DNA of 64,000 nucleotides from Nissolia schottii (GCA_003254905.1 QANU01001220.1:1-64000); one strand, 5' to 3'. Positions 11,626-23,007 are shown, counted from the stretch's first letter. Notes: generated by a model not told the origin, from the letters alone. Made by a program: numbers and translations.

Positions 11626-11975
11626 AATTTGTAAGTTTTTATTATTATTAGTAGTTTATTTATTTTGAAGGTTAATTAATTTAAGGTGTTAAGAATAGTT
11701 TTATAAAATATGGTGAAAAAGAAATGAAAGGTTTTCTAAATCATGTAATTAGATTTGGAATTCAAAAGTGCTAATCTTTTTCCATTAAGCTTAAATTGAA
11801 GCACTTTGATTTCAAACTTAATCACTGATTTTGGACCTTTACACTTGTTTTAAAGAAGGTGCACATGCTTAAAATGGAAATAGGATTCTTATTTGTTAAA
11901 GAAATGAAAATAAATTCTTAAGAAAAGAATCTTTTCAAAAAGCACCTTAAAATGTTTATTTTGGATCCATAAATC

Positions 11976-12066
11976 ATTGTGGGAAATTCTGTCCACAATA
12001 AGTGGGAAATTCTGTCCACTTAAGCGGGGACTTCTGTCCGCAAGTTGTAGGAAATTCTGTCTACAA
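11976..12066 (+). repeat. Array of four covarying hairpins, element A
   Basis: Four adjacent inverted repeats of 22-24 nt, each with a loop close to GAAATTCTGT: stems TTGTGG/CCACAA, AAGTGG/CCACTT, GCGG/CCGC and TTGTAG/CTACAA. The stems differ yet stay paired. The array lies in the non-coding region after gag. Equivalent arrays are in B and C; none was seen in D. Confidence 0.85.
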
Positions 12067-13560
12067 AAAGGATTCAAAATAAAACCATGATGTCTCTAAT
12101 GCTACTTGGAAGAAAGGAAGTTTTCTTTGATTGTTTTTGCAGGCCGAAGAACAACCAATGAAGATTCCTAACAACATCAAAAGAGAGACACACATCTGAG
12201 GATGAAGAGCATGATTCTTAAAGAAAAGATGAGCCTCTATCTCCTCAACACAATGAAGCGAGATGAAGTAGCAGAAAGAGACGCTACATAATGAAAGCTA
12301 CTTCAAAATATTCACCATGAACAGGGAGTACTTTAAATTTTCTAGCACCTTAATTAATTAATTCCTTAGTAGTTTAATATATTTTCTTAAGACTTGTTTG
12401 TTTAATAACAAAGTAGTGGTTATTTTACTTGGTTTAATGCATGAACATATATACCATGAATTGAACTGTTTCAATATTTATACTAGACTTGTGAATACAT
12501 ACATAGATATCAAGAACATGTTCATATGCATTTTTGCTTGTTTGCATAAGCATAACCTTGAAAATGTTTTGAAATCAAGGAAATTAAACCTTAACCCAAG
12601 TAAGGGAGTGAACTATACACTTAGTGAGATAGAGAGAATCACCATTGTTTTTGCACAATTGAATTTGTGTGAGTCTCTAATTTTGATAAATTGTATGGAA
12701 ATAATAGGAGATGATCAAGGCATTTTTGTTCTTTAGAATTAAAACCCACTTGGCCAAATAAAGCCAACCCTAATTAGGAAAATCCTTTGCCACCCCATTT
12801 GAGCTTAACATGAGAAAATTCTTGTTCATAATCCCCGAACCTTAAAAGAAAAACAATGTCGTCCCTTAATTTTAAAATTAAGAGAGCATTTTAAGTTGGA
12901 TTATGTGCAAAAGATCTAAGTCAGGGGGAGGTAAAGGTGGGCCAAAGTGGAAGAACAAAACGATGAAAAGAACAAAATCAAGAAGAAAAGAACACATTCT
13001 ATCCCAAAACAAAAAGAAGAAAAAGAAAAAGGGATAGAAGACAAAAGAAAATCAAGGAGAAAAAGGGTTGAACAAGAAGGGAAATTGTTGAAAAAGAAAA
13101 GAAGGGACAACAAAGAAGTTGGTTTTCATTGCTCTCTTAATTGGAAAATTTGCATATCCAGAAAAACCAATGTTCTTTGCAGCCTGACCCCATTACAACC
13201 CTTAAAAGTCCTTTGTGATCCTTGCATGACCATACTATGAATTGAATGATGAGACAAGTAACAAATTTACATTGTTGTGATTCAATGGTGATAGAGCGGA
13301 AACACTCACCCCAAATTGGCCCACTGGCCGGTGTGCGATAAAAGATAATTTCCTTGGTGGAAAAGACACTGGATAGTGTGACTTGTTTATGCTATTCAAG
13401 TATTTGATGCACTTGACTTGTTCAAGTTCTTTTATGTTTCACAAGGTCTTAAGCTTAAACTGTTTGAAACTTTTCAATTCATTGCATTAACTGAATGTTC
13501 ATAAGCATTAATCTCTTGTAAAATAATTCTACTACCTCTTGTTTGAGGACAAACAAGGTT
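12067..13560 (+). other. Non-coding 3' region of element A
   Basis: No coding domain seen. It holds a conserved A/G-rich tract (about 12945-13110) starting just after an internal copy of the polypurine tract (12917-12930). The short frames at 12398-12736 and 12947-13240 have no recognisable domain. The same layout occurs in B, C and D. Confidence 0.75.
12917..12930 (+). promoter_or_regulatory. Internal polypurine-tract copy, element A
   Basis: TAAGTCAGGGGGAG, identical to the last 14 bases of the true tract at 13562-13575 and 645 nt before it. Copies at matching places are in D (60417-60430) and, on the minus strand with a slightly different outer end, in B (20161-20170) and C (25348-25357). 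Confidence 0.75.
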
Positions 13561-13575
13561 TTAAGTCAGGGGGAG
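13561..13575 (+). promoter_or_regulatory. Polypurine tract of element A
   Basis: TTAAGTCAGGGGGAG directly before the TG of the 3' LTR; the plus-strand primer site in retroelements. Confidence 0.85.
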
Positions 13576-13946
13576 TGATAAGTGCCCAATTTACACAAAA
13601 TTAACATATCAAAATGGCACTTATCTGTTATGTTTTTAAACGAATTATCTAATGAATTCCCTTTATTTTGTAGGATTTAAAATATATTTTGAAGATGGAT
13701 GCAAGCATAATTTATAAAATCCCATGAAGAATGGAAAGAAAGGGCAGAATTGGAAAAATGCTTAAAAAGAGAAGATTCTGGACGAAGCGTCGCTCAGCGA
13801 GGAACAAATCACCGCTCAGCGCATAAGGAATAATCGCTCAGCGATGGAACCTGTATCGCTGAGCGAAAGTACGTCGGCAGCCACTTGCGTCGGCGCATTT
13901 ATTGCGCCAGCTGGAGCCAACTCAGATTGCGGCGCCGCCCTGACAC
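13576..13946 (+). repeat. 3' LTR of element A, first 371 bp only
   Basis: Almost identical to 8328-8698 (one A/G change noted near 13602), then stops abruptly after CCCTGACAC; the sequence that follows is unrelated. Confidence 0.9.
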
Positions 13947-14374
13947 TCCTCAGCCTTTTACCTTCCTACAAATTCAATTTGGTATCAGAGCAGAATCATC
14001 CTCCGTGACTTGTTCTGTCACTATTCATCGGCTAAGTTCCTTAGTCAAACACGGGAACTTTATTGTTTGAGTATGTTTTGATAGGTCATCGCACCCTTGT
14101 ACTTTCTACCATCAACTTAGCATTTTCTCTCTACTGCTCTTACTCCCTCTATCCATTATTACATGTTTTTTACTCAAAACTTTGTCCAAAAGTTGCTGTT
14201 GTTTGATTAAATTAAGGAATCATTAATTATTGTTTATCTAATTGTACCCTTATTTATCATGAGCTCTCTAATATTGTATTAACAGTATTACAATTTCCCA
14301 TAAAACTCTCCTACTAATTGCTTTAATTGAAGTAAGAGAAGCCATAAAACTTTGAAGGGTAATTTAGTCTACTC
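13947..14374 (+). mobile_element. LTR tail with initiator-Met primer site, fragment
   Basis: TGGTATCAGAGC at 13980-13991 is the usual primer site complementary to initiator tRNA-Met, used by most Copia and several Ty3 plant elements. The 33 bases before it would be an LTR end and the bases after it a leader. No coding domain follows; lineage unknown. The join to element A at 13946|13947 is abrupt. The rest, to 14374, shows no gene. Confidence 0.55.
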
Positions 14375-14885
14375 GATGTTTTCTTCAAGTATGTGCAAAT
14401 TAATTGATTTCTTAATCTGTGTGCATTTGTCAAAAGCAACATGTAATATTTGACATAAGGAGTAGTTGTTAATCACTAAGAACATTGAATTTCCTTTTTG
14501 GTCATCTAAACCTTATATCTTTAATAAAGCTGCTAAAAACAGCTCCTTGGTAGACTTCTAGTTCAAACTTCTGTTGTTATCTTCTTGTGGCATTTTTCTC
14601 AAAGAGATGTCTTGCCGACCACCACACTACTGGAATTGCCTCCAAATATACGGCAAAACCTTGAGGTCACTTTGTCGTTTGGCCTCTCATGCGTTTTCAT
14701 GCACTACTCAAGGCCTTTCACGTCTAAACATGCGTCACCTTGTTTCAAGCATGTGACAAAATGTCGAGGAGACCCATCGGTAGAGCCTTGGTTCACTGTG
14801 TTCAACAAAATATTTCTACCATATTCGTGAATTTGCTACCTCGATTTGTTGCCGCTAGTGCCTCTACCTAGCACAACACTGTTTA
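14375..14885. repeat. Direct repeat R1, first copy
   Basis: Diverged copy of 15866-16316. Shared phrases include AGTATGTGCAAATTAATTGA, TGGTAGACTTCTAGTTCAAA, AAAGAGATGTCTTGC and CTGGAATTGCCTCCAAATAT, ending near ACACTGTTTAG. Open frames inside (14574-14756, 14585-14830) are not conserved as long frames in the second copy. Nature unknown. Confidence 0.75.
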
Positions 14886-14938
14886 GCTTCTTTTTGGGGA
14901 GACTTTTCGGTGGTCTTGGGGCTTTATTCCTGTGCTTA

Positions 14939-15104
14939 GGGGTGTAAGTCAACCAAGTTGAGTCATATTTTTTAGATAAATTTACCCATCTGATGAACCT
15001 AACGATGAGCCAAACCAGTTGAGTTATGTAATTTTAAATTGGGTGACCTATCTCGATTCGACTCGTCGGATTGTCGATTGAGTAGACTAAGTCTCCAATT
15101 AATT

Positions 15105-15146
<42 letters not shown>

Positions 15147-15671
15147 GAATTTCTGCCTATTATTTTTGCCATGTGAGAGAGTGTCGACGTTGAATGAGGG
15201 AGAAAGAGAACATCAACTGGCTGTCATGATAGGTGGTAGCGCCATGTGAGAGAGCATTGAGTAAGGGATGGTGAAAGAGCGTCTAGTCGAGTGAAGGAGA
15301 GAGAGAGTCGGCAGACTATTGTANTTGTGACAAAACCTAAGCCGTGTCAAGATCTAAGAAAGTGGTTAAAAAGGCTTTCATCAGTACACTTTAGGGTTTT
15401 CTAATTTTATAAAAATTAAAAAAAATGTATATGTGTGTGTATATATATATATATATATCTTATGTCGGTTTCTTGATNTATCTTATGTCGGTTCCTTGAT
15501 CGAGTCAATTTTGGAATACTTCAAACCAACGACCGACCCTACAAACATTTTAGGTTCGTCGATTTTGACTCGTTGATTTGACGATCCAACTCGATCGACC
15601 CAAAACAGCTTCGAGTGGAGTCGAGTCAAAAGATTAGATGAGTTAGCCAACTTGTTGTACACCCATACCCC
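14939..15671. mobile_element. Candidate non-autonomous TIR element (hAT/MITE-like)
   Basis: Left end GGGGTGTAAGTCAACCAAG; right end, reverse-complemented, GGGGTATGGGTGTACAACAA then GTTGG. The ends are imperfect inverted repeats and are flanked by TGCTTA at 14933-14938 and 15672-15677. No coding sequence; an AT microsatellite is at 15111-15141. The 15324-15478 interval inside it is bounded by N characters and is not trusted. A hAT element would give an 8-bp duplication, so superfamily is uncertain. Confidence 0.55.
15325..15385 (+). repeat. Orphan 3' end of an Athila-like LTR beside an assembly gap
   Basis: Matches 9897-9957, the last 61 bp of element A's LTR, including CCTAAGCCGTGTCAAGATC and GGCTTTCATCA. 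It is preceded by an N at 15324 and followed by GTACA, while the base run before the N is GTA. This fits a retroelement inserted here whose body was lost at the gap. Confidence 0.65.
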
Positions 15672-15865
15672 TGCTTACCGTTGTGCCTAGACCAGTTGTT
15701 CCATCTCTAGTAAGCTACTCACTGCTTGACATCACATACTTCCAGCAACTCCACTCCACTGTATTATTCCAGTGGTTTTGGAAGTCCATTTCATGGAACA
15801 ACTACATGTCTACTAAGTCCACTCCACTACTATACTTTTTCCCGTGGTTCTTGTACTATGTTCCC

Positions 15866-16316
15866 GTGATGTTTTCTTTGAGTATGTGCAAATTAATTGA
15901 TTTTTTTAATTTGTGTGTATTAATCACTAAGAACTTTCCATCTTTGTTTTGGTCATCTAAACCATAAATCTTCAATAAATCTGCTTTAATGTCTTCAATA
16001 AATCTGCTTTAAAAAGGTCTTTGGTAGACTTCTAGTTCAAACTTCTACTGTTATCTGCCTGTGGCGTCTTCCCCAAAGAGATGTCTTGCTGACTACTACA
16101 TTGCTGGAATTGCCTCCAAATATGCGGCCAAATCCTGAAGTCACTTTGCGTGTCCAAACATGCATCACCTTTTTTCAGGTGTATGACGGTGCGTTAAGGA
16201 GACCCATCGGCCGACCCTTCGTTCACCGTGTTCACCGTAATGTTTCCAGCATATTCATGGATTTTGTGCCTCGGTTTGTCGCTGCAATTGCCTCTGCCTA
16301 CCATAACACTGTTTAG
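15866..16316. repeat. Direct repeat R1, second copy
   Basis: See 14375-14885. The TIR-like element and the N-bounded piece lie between the two copies. It ends where a Tekay-like LTR fragment starts at 16317. Confidence 0.75.
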
Positions 16317-16747
16317 TGTAACATCCCGATTTTTTCCCTTACAAAGATTTCACATAATAAATAGATATATAATTAATATAATTAGACTAGAGTTTTAAAT
16401 TTCAATTTTATTCCTCAAAATGCTCAAATAAGGTAATAGTTCACGATTTTGTAAAAATCCACAGACAGTGGATTTATTACCTTTCGTCCCCAGAATTTAA
16501 TTGTGCATCAAAGGTATCTATGAAGAACACTTTTATGAAAATAAAAGTGTAAATACCTTGGATGAACATAAATTCCTCCCTAGAAAAATTAGTAGATCAC
16601 GATAAGGTAATAGAAATATTTTTCAGACAGTAGTACGCAAAGTGTAACACCCCTACTTTCAGTCTATGCTATAGTCGTAACACTGATCATAGGGTTGTTA
16701 TCTCCTTAGTTGGGGTTACGTCTAGTCCTTATTTTTAGCTTGTAAAA
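16317..16747. mobile_element. Two Tekay-like LTR fragments
   Basis: 16317-16642 begins TGTAACATCCCG, an LTR start on the plus strand, and holds the U3 phrase with AATATTTTTCAGACA. At 16643 TGTAACACCCC begins a piece that reads as the minus-strand LTR end (compare 42800 and 54475). It stops at 16747, where T2 begins. No genes. Confidence 0.55.
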
Positions 16748-17248
16748 TGTAACATCCCGACTTTTCCTCATACAGAGAATCCGTAAAATAGACGGCTAAT
16801 GGTAATTTAAGGGCGGTTAAAGACCGGCTGAGTGAGTGAGAGAGTGGGACTTTTCCCCTAACCTCTCCGATGAGCAGTTAGGACTAGGCTTCGCTATCTC
16901 CCGAATGTTCGGCAAAGCTTTCTGTCGAGTTTCAGCTCGAACGAGAATTTTTCCGGATATTGGAAATGCGCGTGGAATTTCTCGATATGGTAGGAAAGTC
17001 AGAGATCTCTGAGTGAAAGCCCCCGGGACGATAGGAAACATTAGTGGATCGCGACAGTATGTCCGAAATATTTTTGGGATAACCAAATACGAGAGAGTTT
17101 AGACAATACGCGATTAAACGAGAGCGGAGCTGGCCAGGGAGCCATTTGATCACCTTCAGCAGAAGGTTAAAAAGTAAAGTAATATAATAATAATAATAGT
17201 AATAATAATAAAAATAACATAAATAAAGGAAAAAGGAAAAGGAAATGG

Positions 17249-17260
17249 CTATAAATAGCC
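17249..17260 (+). promoter_or_regulatory. TATA box of LTR T2
   Basis: GGCTATAAATAGCC about 500 bp from the LTR start, within the symmetric context GGCTAT.AATAGCC; the likely LTR promoter. Confidence 0.65.
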
Positions 17261-17660
17261 AAGCCTTTAGAAAAACTTACGTAGCTTTCGGTCCTTTTCA
17301 CAAACGCCAGTCCCGTTTAGACACATCTCGGTTACTTTGTTGGATCTTGGAAAAATTCCCGGAGCACGCAAGCGCGAGCCGGAAATTGTCGGCAACAAAG
17401 CTACCGAACCGGAATCGTCATCGGATGTGGGTAACCCTAAGCCCACTGTCTATGTGGTTTAATTTATAATTGTATATATGTTTTTGTGTATATTTGACTA
17501 TACCATTGTTAAGTAGAAATTTGAGGGATTATAGGGTAAAAAGGGTTTTGGGAGATTTTAGCAAATGAAATGCATAACTGTACTGATTGAAACCCTAGGA
17601 ATAGTAAAATTTGAACTTCCCTGGAGAAAATGAGAACTGAAGTTTCGGGAGCAAATTTTA

Positions 17661-17855
17661 TAAGCTTTCATTCGAATGAAATGAGTTTTCAATCGAATGA
17701 AAGAAAATTTTGAGCTTCCAATCGATTGAATTCTTATTCAGCCGAATGAAAGAAAATCTTAGGATTTCAATCGATTGAATCCCATGTCAGTCGAATGAAA
17801 GAGTTAGCAGGAATTCATTCGAATGTAGCCCTAGCCATTCGAATGAAACCTGAAG
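17661..17855. repeat. TTCATTCGAATGAA / TTCAATCGATTGAA palindrome cluster in T2
   Basis: Repeated palindromes and half-variants (CATTCGAATG, CAATCGATTG, CAGCCGAATGAAAG). They lie about 0.9-1.1 kb from the LTR start, which is where T1 carries its CGCTCAGCG cluster. A second copy with one extra unit is at 34150-34315. Confidence 0.8.
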
Positions 17856-17928
17856 AACTTGAGACTTTAGTGGTTCTAAGGGATCCAATGAGTGAGGGCA
17901 TGCCTATTATTGTACATGAAAGCATGCA

Positions 17929-19543
17929 TGATGAAATTAACCACTTTCTCGAATCTTGACACAGCTTAGGTTTTGTCACAACTGTGCCAAGCTTGCAGAA
18001 AGCTTATCTACGCTTTTGTCGTTCAAATTAAAATATATACCTACTTTACGGCTTTCAGATCCACGAGGGATCCAATTGCAGTATGGTCGGGTATAGTCGA
18101 ATCCACAGAGAGTTGCAAAAATACCGTTCTTGAGTTCATTTAATTAAACAATGAAGTGAAGGATTTGATAGTTTTGTTTTAATAGACTAAATAAGTAGAT
18201 AAACAACATAAAAAGTAAATAGAAAACAAATCAGAGGTAGTTCCGGAGCTTGTTGGGAATTTTAATCACATCATAGTTTCATGCATCCAGCTACTTATTA
18301 CACAGAACTATTATTTCATTGATTGCCCGCCACCAGATCTTATCTTTTCCATTGCTTTCGCATATGGAAAGATTACAGGTTTCCTTTGTTAACCTGTCAC
18401 TTTCGTGTACGAGGTTAACAAAGTATGCCAGAATTATTCCAGATGTTAAAGCGGCTAACTTCTAGTCCCATTACGACGACAAGGTTAGATGAATGATTTA
18501 GATCTGACTTTAATGGTTGTAACTATTCGTTCACAACGTTCAAGTCTTGAATCTAGCTTAGCATAGCGGATTAATCTTAACTTGGTTTATAACTTAATTA
18601 ATATAACTCTCGTTCATACAACCAAGTATAAAACCAAGATCAACACTCTAAATAAACACTAGCATTAAGCATGAAATGATTCAAGCAAATCATAAGAAAT
18701 AAATAGACTCATATGCAATAGTTATATAGATACAAGCAAACTACAATAATGACCAAAATCCCAACAAAAAGAGGATTAGGAATCCATCTTACAAGAGTAT
18801 CTCGGGGCAAGGTTTAGGCAATTACCATGACACGTTATCACGCTATCATAGCCATGGCTTCGCCAAGCTTCCTCGATCTCCAGCTCCTTCACAGGCCTCG
18901 TCTTTGTTCCTAACCTAACCTAAACTAAACTAAGCTTTAAAAGTACAAAAGAAATGAAGAAGAATGGTGTTTTTGGGGAGGGAATGGGATGGTTTCGAAT
19001 GTGCCTCGGCCTCCCTATTTATAGGTGAAGCTTGGGGTCCTTCGCTCAGCGATTTTGATACCATCGCTGAGCAGTTAGCTCGTTATCGCTGAGCGGCGGC
19101 GCTTAATCGCTGAGCGGTTGTACTTTTACGTGGAGTAATAAATGTGCGGCAGCTTTTGCAGGGCAGCGCTGACGTGGCTCCAGCTGGCATAATAAATGTG
19201 TCGCGTGCAAGTTGGTCCTTTGGGTACGATCGCTCAGCGGTACAGGTACCACCGCTGAGCGATACTCCTTTTATCGCTGAGCGAATATGTCTTCACCGCT
19301 GAGTGATATTATCTTCTGCGCTGAGCGATGCTTGCGCCTGATTGCTTCCTTTAAGCTCTTTTCTTCTTTTGCCCTTTTCTTCCATTCTTTTATGGGATTA
19401 TTCTTCAATTAAGCAGCTCGCATCCATCTTCAAAATATATTAGAAACCTACAAAATATGGGGAATGCATTAGATAATTCTTTGAAACATAAGTAAATTAA
19501 TGCCTTTTTAAATGAGCAAATTTGCGTATTTTGGGCATTTACA
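17929..19543 (-). repeat. 3' LTR of element B (1615 bp)
   Basis: Begins TGATGAAATTAACC and ends GGGCATTTACA, followed by the reverse-complement polypurine tract CTCCCCCTGACTTAAAAC (19544-19561). The CGCTGAGCG cluster lies at 19042-19328 and the TATA box near 19013. Confidence 0.9.
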
Positions 19544-21495
19544 CTCCCCCTGACTTAAAACTTTGTTTGTCCTCAAACAAGAGGTAGTAGATTTATTTTA
19601 CAAGAGATTAATGCTTATGAACAATCGGTCAATGCAATGAATTGAAATATTTCAAACAGTTCAAACTTGAGACCAGTGAGACACCATAGATCCTGAACAA
19701 GTCAAATGTACCAATACTTGAATGGCATAAACAAATCACACTATCCAATGTCTTTTTCACCAAGGAAAATTATCTTTATCGCTCAATGGTCAGTGGACCA
19801 GTTTGGGGTGAGTGTTTTCGCTCAATGTCACCATTGAATCACAACAATTTAAATTTGTTACCTGTCTCACCATTCAATTCATGGTATGGTCATGCAAGGA
19901 TTACAAAGGACTTTTAAGGGTTGTAATGGGGCCAGGCTACAAAGAAAATTGGTTTTTCTGGATATTGCAAATATGAATCAAGAGAGCATTAAAGACCAAC
20001 TTCTTTTGTGCCTTTCTTTTCTCTGTTTCTTTATCCTTTTTAATCTCCTTTTTCTTATCCCTTTCTTTTTCTTCTTTTTGTTTTGGGATAGGATGTTTTC
20101 TTCTTTTGCTTGCTTTTATTCTTTTTATCTTTTGTTTCTTCCACTTTGGCTCACCCTTATCTCCCCCTGACTTTGATCTTTGCACATAATCCAATTTTGA
20201 ATGCTCTCTTAATTTAGAAGTTAAGGGGAAGCATTGTTTTTCTTCTTAGGTTCGGGGATTATGAACAACAATTTCTCATGTAAGGCTCAAATGGGGTAAC
20301 AAAAGATGTTCCTAATTAAGGGTAGGCTTTATTTGGCCAAGTAGGGTTTCAAAATCTAAAGAACAAAATGCCTTGACCATCTCTTATTATTTCCATACAA
20401 TTTATCAAAGTTAGATACTCAAACAAATTCAATTGTGCAAAACAATGGTGATTCTCTCTTTCTCACTAAGTGTTTAGGCTCACTCCCTCACATGGTTTAG
20501 GGTTAATTTCCTTGATTTCAAAACATCTTCAAGGTTATGTTCATGCAAACAAGTAAAGAAACATATTGACATATTCAAGGCATCTATGCATGAATCACAA
20601 AGTCTATTATGGATACTGAAACAAGTCAATTCATGATGTATTTATGTTCATGCATCAAACCAAGTAAAATAAACTACTACTTTGTTTTTAAACAAGCAAA
20701 TCTTAAGCACATATTAACTAACTAAGGGAATTAATTAAATAACGTGCTAGAAAATTAAAATGCTCCCTGTTCATGGTGAATGTCTTGAAGTAGCCTCGTT
20801 GATGTAGCCTCCTTTTTGTCTTGTTTAGACTACTTCATCTTGCTTCAATGTTTTGAGAAGATAGAGGCTCATCCTCCTTTAGGAATCATGCTCTTCATCC
20901 TCTAGAAGTGTCTCTCTTTCGATGTTGTTAGGAATCTTCATTGGTTGTTTTTCGGCTGCAAAAACAATCAAAGAAAATTTCCTTTCTTCCAAGTAGCATT
21001 AGAGAGATCATGGTTTTATTTTGAATCCTTGTTGTAGACAGAATTCCCTACAACTTGCGGACATAACTTCCCACTTAAGTGGTCAGAATTTCCCACTATA
21101 GTGGACAGAATTTCCCACTATTTGTGGACATAATTTCCCACAATGATTTATGGATTCAAAATAAAACATCTTAAGGTGCTTTTTGAAAAGATTCTTAAAA
21201 ATTTCTTTTTATTTCTTAAACAACTAAGATTCCTTTTTCAATTGACTCATGTGCACCTTTCTCAAATAATTTCTTAAAAGGTTTAAATCCATCATTAGGT
21301 TTAGAAATCAAAATGCTTCAAGTTTAGCTTAATTGGGAAAAAAAAGTTAGCATTTTTAAATTTCAAACCTAATTGCAAGATTTAAACAACCATGATTTCT
21401 TTTTCACCATATAATAAAAGAAATGTTCTTAACACCTTAAATTAATTAACCTTAAAACTAATAAACTACTAAAATAATAGTAAAACTCACAAAAT
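19544..21495 (-). other. Non-coding 3' region of element B
   Basis: Contains the polypurine tract (19544-19561), its internal copy (20161-20170), a pyrimidine-rich tract matching the A/G tract of element A (about 19980-20165), and the hairpin array at 21032-21143. No gene. Confidence 0.75.
21032..21143 (-). repeat. Hairpin array of element B
   Basis: Five units in the same place as in A. Stems (plus-strand reading): TTGTAG/CTACAA (21032-21053), a decayed GCGG unit, AGTGG/CCACT (21078-21097), ATAGTGG/CCACTAT (21098-21121) and TTGTGG/CCACAA (21122-21143). Confidence 0.8.
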
Positions 21496-21561
21496 TCTGG
21501 GTTGCCTCCCAGTCAGTGCTTCGTTTAATGTTGTTAGCCCGACGCCTTTTTCTTTCTAGCT

Positions 21562-23007
21562 CTATTCCTCATCATCAGTCCTCCTCCCATGGCAAGAGTC
21601 CATAGGATTTAGCTCCGGATTGGCCGTAAATCTCTTCTTTTTCAGCTCTGCTATATCAGTAGCCAATTGTCCCAATTGTGTCTCCAAGTTCCTAATAGAG
21701 GCTTCGTTGTTCTTCTGATTAATCATTGATTGTTGCATAAATTGATTGAACGCCTCCTCTATTTTGGAACCTGGATACACGGGAGACTGGTTCTGATATG
21801 GGCGGGGTGGTTGGTAGTGGTTGGTACGACGGTAGCGGAGCTTTGTTAAATGAGGGACCTAGCTCTTGCCTCCATGGCTGATTGAAATTTTGATTCGGCC
21901 CGCTTTGGAAATTGTTTTGATAGGTTGGCCTTGGCTGGTTTTCAAGGAAGTGAACCTCCTCTTCCCTGAAATGACAAACACTAGACGGGTGATCGCCATT
22001 ACAAATTTCACATAAAAATACCTGTTGCCTTTTTGCTTCACAGGCCTCTCTAATTTGCTTTGGCAACTCGCTTAGGGCCTTTTTCACCTCGTCCACCTGT
22101 TGTTGGAGTTGCTTGTGTTGGGCAAGGATGGCATCGTTGGTTCCCAGCTCAAGCACTCCTCCTCTCCAAGGACCTCTGTTGTACTGGCCTTGTTGATCCG
22201 TCAAGGCCATGGAATCAATAATGGAGATAGCTTCCTCATGTGTCTTGGAGATTATCTGTCCACCGACAGCAGCATCAAGCATCAGTTTGTGCTGTTGTTG
22301 GAGTCCGTTGCGGAAGATATGGATTTGTGTGTGCGCATCGAACCCATGATTCAGACACTTTCTCAGCATGGATTTATATATTTCCCAGGCTTCACAGAGA
22401 CTTTCTCCCGGAGCCTGCACAAATGTAGCAATTGCAGTTTACAAATCCATAAATTTAGATTGAGAAAAGTACCTAGCACAAAACTTTTCCTCCAATTGAT
22501 CCCAGTTTGACAAGATATGTTGTGGCTGATCTAGCAACCACTCCTTGGCTTTTCCAATCAAGGTCAGTGGAAACATTCTTAAAAAGATGGATTCTTCGTC
22601 AGCCTCGGACATTCCCGCTGTCCCACAGAGTTCATAGAATTTCGTCAGATGAGCATATGGATCCTCATGATCCAAACCTACAAAAGGGTTAGCATATAAC
22701 AATTGAACCAAACCAGGTTGCATCTGAGGTTGTCTTTGAGCTCCAGTAGTTCTGCTCATTCTTATGATGTTTCTAGGGGTAAAGTTTACAAAACCCCTAT
22801 TGTCGCTGGCTCTTGTTGCATTGCCAGCTCTGGTATTGTCACCAGCTCCCGTTGTTTCAGCCATTGTTTCTTCTTGGTTGGTTGAAGAAATAGATGATGA
22901 AGTTTTCTGTTTGGCTAAGTGTTTTTCTTTTCTTTCCTGTTTCTCCTCAAAGTAGCTTCAATCTCACGGTCAGATAACAATTGATCTTTTGAAGTCTTAC
23001 CTCGCAA
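21562..23007 (-). pseudogene. Gag of element B, frameshifted
   Basis: Same gag as element A: the capsid core lies in two frames (22864-22439, then 22420-21719) with a frame change near 22430 and another near 21780, before the C-terminal coiled segment (NNEASIRNLETQLGQLATDI). The N-terminal stretch upstream of 22864 is also shifted. The expected start position (23005-23007) reads TTG, as in A and C. The zinc-knuckle-like CEICNGDHPSSVC is present. Not translatable as one product. Confidence 0.8.

Larger units (their letters stand above)
8328..13946 (+). mobile_element. Element A: Athila-like gag-only LTR retroelement, 3' truncated
   Basis: 5' LTR 8328-9957, tRNA-Asp primer site 9962-9979, gag 10120-11565, a non-coding 3' region, polypurine tract 13561-13575, then only the first 371 bp of the 3' LTR (13576-13946). 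It interrupts the MULE gene; the flank GGTCC (8323-8327) is the expected target duplication, but no partner is seen because the right end is lost. There is no protease, reverse transcriptase or integrase. It would depend on proteins from a related element. Confidence 0.85.

Noticed and set aside
12398..12736. A 112-codon frame in the 3' region of element A as an env-like gene
   Set aside because: No signal peptide, membrane segment or conserved domain is convincing, and the corresponding parts of B, C and D are not open.
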